Positions 6,767 to 8,936 of a stretch of DNA of 8,936 nt are shown here, in pieces. Position 1 is the stretch's first letter. Every line of letters starts with the position of its first letter. This stretch comes from Thermohalobaculum sp039187815 (GTDB lineage Bacteria > Pseudomonadota > Alphaproteobacteria > Rhodobacterales > Rhodobacteraceae). Position numbers and translations under genes: made by a program. The stretch spans positions 1 through 8,936 of the forward strand of contig JBCCZI010000152.1 of the NCBI GenBank assembly GCA_039187815.1. The letters are read 5' to 3'. The notes under the pieces are model-generated. The model was given only the letters and a program-made list of their open reading frames with translations. It ran no database searches and was not told where the DNA came from.

Positions 6767-8936
6767 CAGCACCTCCCCGAACAGGCAACGCGCGGAACAG
6801 CTCGACGCAGTACTCGACAAGTTCGTGATGCGTCTTCGCGAGGACGGTTACGCACTGACCTACGAAGCGCTAAGCGCCGCAACCGGGATTTTCCTCGAAG
6901 AGGCATACCGCAACCCAAAGGACTTGAGCCGGCTGAAATACCGGCTCACGCCTCTTTTTGCGACCAACGAGTCGCAGCAGGAACATCTGTATCTGCGAAT
7001 TGATGAACTCGCTTGCGAGATCCCGCCGCGGACCAGCTTTGAACGGGGCCTTGAAAGCCAAGCGGATGCGAAGGCAGGGCGGCGTCTGGCAATTCTGCTT
7101 ACGCTTTGCGGGGCGGTGATTGCCGCCATTGTCGTGTTCACGCAGATCCACACGCCCGAAGCCCCCATCCCCACGCCGCCGCCAATCCGCCAGGTGGAAG
7201 CGGCGCCGATTGTACCCGCGATGCAGGACGCGCCCGAGATCCCGGAGGTGCCAGATGTCGAGGTGCTGCCGCAGACCGTGCTGGTGACCTACCGCGAGGA
7301 TCCGCACCCCTCAAATCGTTATGTGATTGCCGCCGCCATCTTTGCCCCCGTCTCGGTGGCTCTGTTTTGGGCGCTTTTCCGGTTCGTGCGGCGGCGACGA
7401 TGGCGGCAGGTCGCGAGCTATGAGCCGGACGCGCCAGCCGTTGTCTCCGCCATGCTGGCGCAGCGGGGATTGCCCATGGACAACACGCTCGACGCCGCCG
7501 GGCGCAAGATGGCCAGAGCCCACGGCGGCTTCGCGGGCGAGATGGACATGCGGGCGACGGTGGTGGCCACGGCGCGCTCCGCGGGTTTTCTCACGGTGGT
7601 CGAGGACCGGAGAGGGGAAGCGGCGGACTATGTGGTGCTGATCGAGAAGCGCTCGGAAGGGGATCATCTGGCGCGGATCGCGGAGCTGATGCTGGATAGG
7701 GTCGAGGCCGCGGGCGTGACGGTCAAGCGCTTCACCTATCGGGACGATCCCCGCTTCAGCATGCCGGCGGAGGGCGGGCGGAAGAGCACTTCCTTCGGCG
7801 ATCTCGTCAGCCAGTTCGGCCGCCATCGTTTTCTGGTCGTCGGGGCGGCCGAGGGGTTCTTCAACCCGATCACCGGGCAGTTTGTCGACTGGCCGCAGGC
7901 GGAACGCGTCCTCCTGTCCCGCAGCCTCCTCTCCTCCCGGCGACACGCGGCCTGGGGCTATCAGGAGGCGGAACTGGTGCGCCAAGGATTCTTGATCGCT
8001 GAGGCGTCCCCGGCGGGCTTGGCATCTTATGGAGCCGTAGTTAGCGGGGGTGGTCGCGTGAGCGGAAAGTCCAGTCCAGCCTACACCGCAAAACGCTCGC
8101 GGCTTCCGGACGCTATAGGCGAAACGCCATTAGACCGATATCATCAAGAAGTTGCGGTTTCCAAGCGATTACACCTGCAAAAGCGCGCGGAACTAGCGGC
8201 TCTTGTGCGCAGCTTTGCCAATCGAAGTATCTTGGCGTATGTTCAAGAATTGATATTTAGTTCGTTTCTCGTTGCAGCTTATTGGCTTCTTTGGAGACTG
8301 TACTCCCCGCTGGCGCACTTTCGCGATGGCCTGCGTGAGGCATTGAGCACGCCTCGGCAAACTGCCGGTGCGGCGGTGCGCTCAATCGGAAAAAATCTGG
8401 GCGTCCTGGCGCCGGCTGTGCTTGTCTCGGCGCTCGGGTTTGTGCTGGCGGCGATTGTGGCGGAGCAATTGGTGGATCGGTCGTTGCGCGAGATTACGGA
8501 GCGGATTGAGGAGCATCCCATCGCCAGTCCTGAGGAGGGAAGCGACAGGATCCTCTCTGAAAATCTGGGCCCGGTCCTGAGCGCCGCCTTCTCCCTCGAC
8601 GGGCGGTGGATCGTCACGGCCTCGGAGGACCGCACCGCGCGGATCTGGGGCGCGACGATCGGCGCAGAGCTCCGCCGCCTCGAGGGGCATGGGGACCGGC
8701 TCCGGAGCGCCGCCTTCTCCCGCGACGGGCGGTGGATCGTCACGGGCTCGGACGACGGCACCGCGCGGGTCTGGGACGCGGCGAGTGGGGCGGAGCGCCT
8801 CCGCCTCGAGGGGCATGGGGGCGTGGTCTGGAGCGCCGCCTTCTCCCCCGACGGGCGGTGGATCGTCACGGGCTCGGGCGACGACACCGCGCGGGTCTGG
8901 GACGCGGCGACCGGGACGGAGCTCCGCCGGCTCGAG
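6759..8936 (+). CDS. Multi-TM protein with vWA-like region and C-terminal WD40 repeats, 3' end beyond window
   Basis: From GTG 6759 the frame is open for 726 codons to the window edge. Residues 1-105 are a helical cytosolic segment. Membrane helices lie near 109-128 (RLAILLTLCGAVIAAIVV...), 188-210, 491-515 and 548-570. A proline-rich linker (133-170) separates the first two and RRRRWR (211-216) follows the second. Residues 288-425 look vWA-like: strands YVVLI, VKRFTY, RFLVVG and FLIAEA, then AAEGFFNPITG and HAAWGYQEAELVRQGF. The MIDAS site is degenerate (IEKRSE where DxSxS would be expected). From residue 604, WD40 repeats of 42 residues begin (SAAFSxDGRWIVTxS, TARVWDA). The start overlaps the MoxR stop as GTGGCTGA, implying translational coupling. 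The likely picture is a membrane-anchored MoxR partner with a WD40 sensor or scaffold. It lacks an ATG start, and codon 24 is the first ATG. The segment around 8028-8393 is AT-richer than the rest. Confidence 0.88.
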   Translation, partial: MADSTSPNRQRAEQLDAVLDKFVMRLREDGYALTYEALSAATGIFLEEAYRNPKDLSRLKYRLTPLFATNESQQEHLYLRIDELACEIPPRTSFERGLESQADAKAGRRLAILLTLCGAVIAAIVVFTQIHTPEAPIPTPPPIRQVEAAPIVPAMQDAPEIPEVPDVEVLPQTVLVTYREDPHPSNRYVIAAAIFAPVSVALFWALFRFVRRRRWRQVASYEPDAPAVVSAMLAQRGLPMDNTLDAAGRKMARAHGGFAGEMDMRATVVATARSAGFLTVVEDRRGEAADYVVLIEKRSEGDHLARIAELMLDRVEAAGVTVKRFTYRDDPRFSMPAEGGRKSTSFGDLVSQFGRHRFLVVGAAEGFFNPITGQFVDWPQAERVLLSRSLLSSRRHAAWGYQEAELVRQGFLIAEASPAGLASYGAVVSGGGRVSGKSSPAYTAKRSRLPDAIGETPLDRYHQEVAVSKRLHLQKRAELAALVRSFANRSILAYVQELIFSSFLVAAYWLLWRLYSPLAHFRDGLREALSTPRQTAGAAVRSIGKNLGVLAPAVLVSALGFVLAAIVAEQLVDRSLREITERIEEHPIASPEEGSDRILSENLGPVLSAAFSLDGRWIVTASEDRTARIWGATIGAELRRLEGHGDRLRSAAFSRDGRWIVTGSDDGTARVWDAASGAERLRLEGHGGVVWSAAFSPDGRWIVTGSGDDTARVWDAATGTELRRLE
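8568..8936 (+). repeat. Tandem 126-bp WD40-coding repeats, nearly identical
   Basis: Three consecutive units start at 8568, 8694 and 8820 (the third cut by the window edge), each 42 codons. The block AGCGCCGCCTTCTCCC and the block GACGGGCGGTGGATCGTCAC recur in every unit, as do CGCGCGG(A/G)TCTGGG and GGGGCATGGGG at unit boundaries. Differences concentrate in a few codons: GPVL, DRLR and GVVW before SAAF; L, R or P before DG; and AS-ED-R, GS-DD-G or GS-GD-D before TAR. This pattern indicates recent expansion or homogenisation of the repeats. Confidence 0.93.

Noticed and set aside
5825..6820. A 331-codon minus-strand frame opposite the MoxR gene
   Set aside because: It is antisense to a gene with intact Walker A, Walker B and sensor motifs, and its translation is Arg/Val/Asp-rich noise.
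7311..7985. A 224-codon minus-strand frame opposite the vWA-like region
   Set aside because: The plus-strand frame is continuous for 726 codons with interpretable TM and vWA-like features; the reverse frame has none.
8279..8887. A minus-strand frame with repeated PVTIHRPS(G/R)EKAAL motifs
   Set aside because: The repetition is simply the reverse reading of the WD40-coding repeats on the plus strand.
1..8936. CRISPR arrays, tRNA or rRNA genes
   Set aside because: No regularly spaced short repeats with unique spacers and no tRNA-like or rRNA-like sequence were seen; the only periodic repeat is the WD40 coding unit.

Overview
The window looks like an accessory region of a high-GC alphaproteobacterial replicon, probably Rhodobacterales. 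Evidence is the strong G/C third-position bias, an IS5-family transposase of the alphaproteobacterial MPYKFNEP type, and a GC-rich intergenic hairpin of a kind I associate with Rhodobacteraceae. The assignment is an inference from style, not from a marker gene.

Layout. Positions 1-246 hold the N-terminal 82 codons of a small serine recombinase (minus strand, running off the left edge). Positions 247-594 have no recognisable gene but carry a 12-bp palindrome upstream of the recombinase. Positions 595-1686 are a degenerate IS5-family insertion sequence. Its imperfect terminal inverted repeats are visible, and its transposase is broken by two frameshifts and an amber codon. It abuts a 5'-truncated remnant of an IS110-family transposase (1687-1988).

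From 1988 to the right edge lies a coherent five-gene block arranged divergently around a 97-bp gap (4703-4799). Leftward: a formylglycine-generating-enzyme-like (SUMF1/FGE-fold) membrane protein, then a KAP-type P-loop NTPase. Rightward: a 275-aa unrecognised protein (possibly a degenerate NTPase), a MoxR-like AAA+ ATPase, and a very long multi-TM protein with a vWA-like cytosolic region and C-terminal WD40 repeats that run off the right edge. The last gene uses a GTG start that overlaps the MoxR stop by 8 nt, and it stays open for all 726 codons to the end of the window.

The block resembles the NTPase-dependent bacterial conflict/signalling systems described by comparative genomics: MoxR plus vWA-like partner, STAND-like modules, FGE or WD40 sensor domains. 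The most interesting feature is a module that I recall as one polypeptide (vWA-like part, then an 'ACAVYP...HPWFR.G.IP' part, then FGE). Here it appears split: the first half is in the plus-strand WD40 gene and the second half plus FGE is in the minus-strand gene. A compositionally different, AT-richer segment sits where the module is interrupted. The FGE domain lacks the catalytic cysteines, and the WD40 repeats are almost identical at DNA level. Both fit rapidly evolving recognition domains rather than enzymes.
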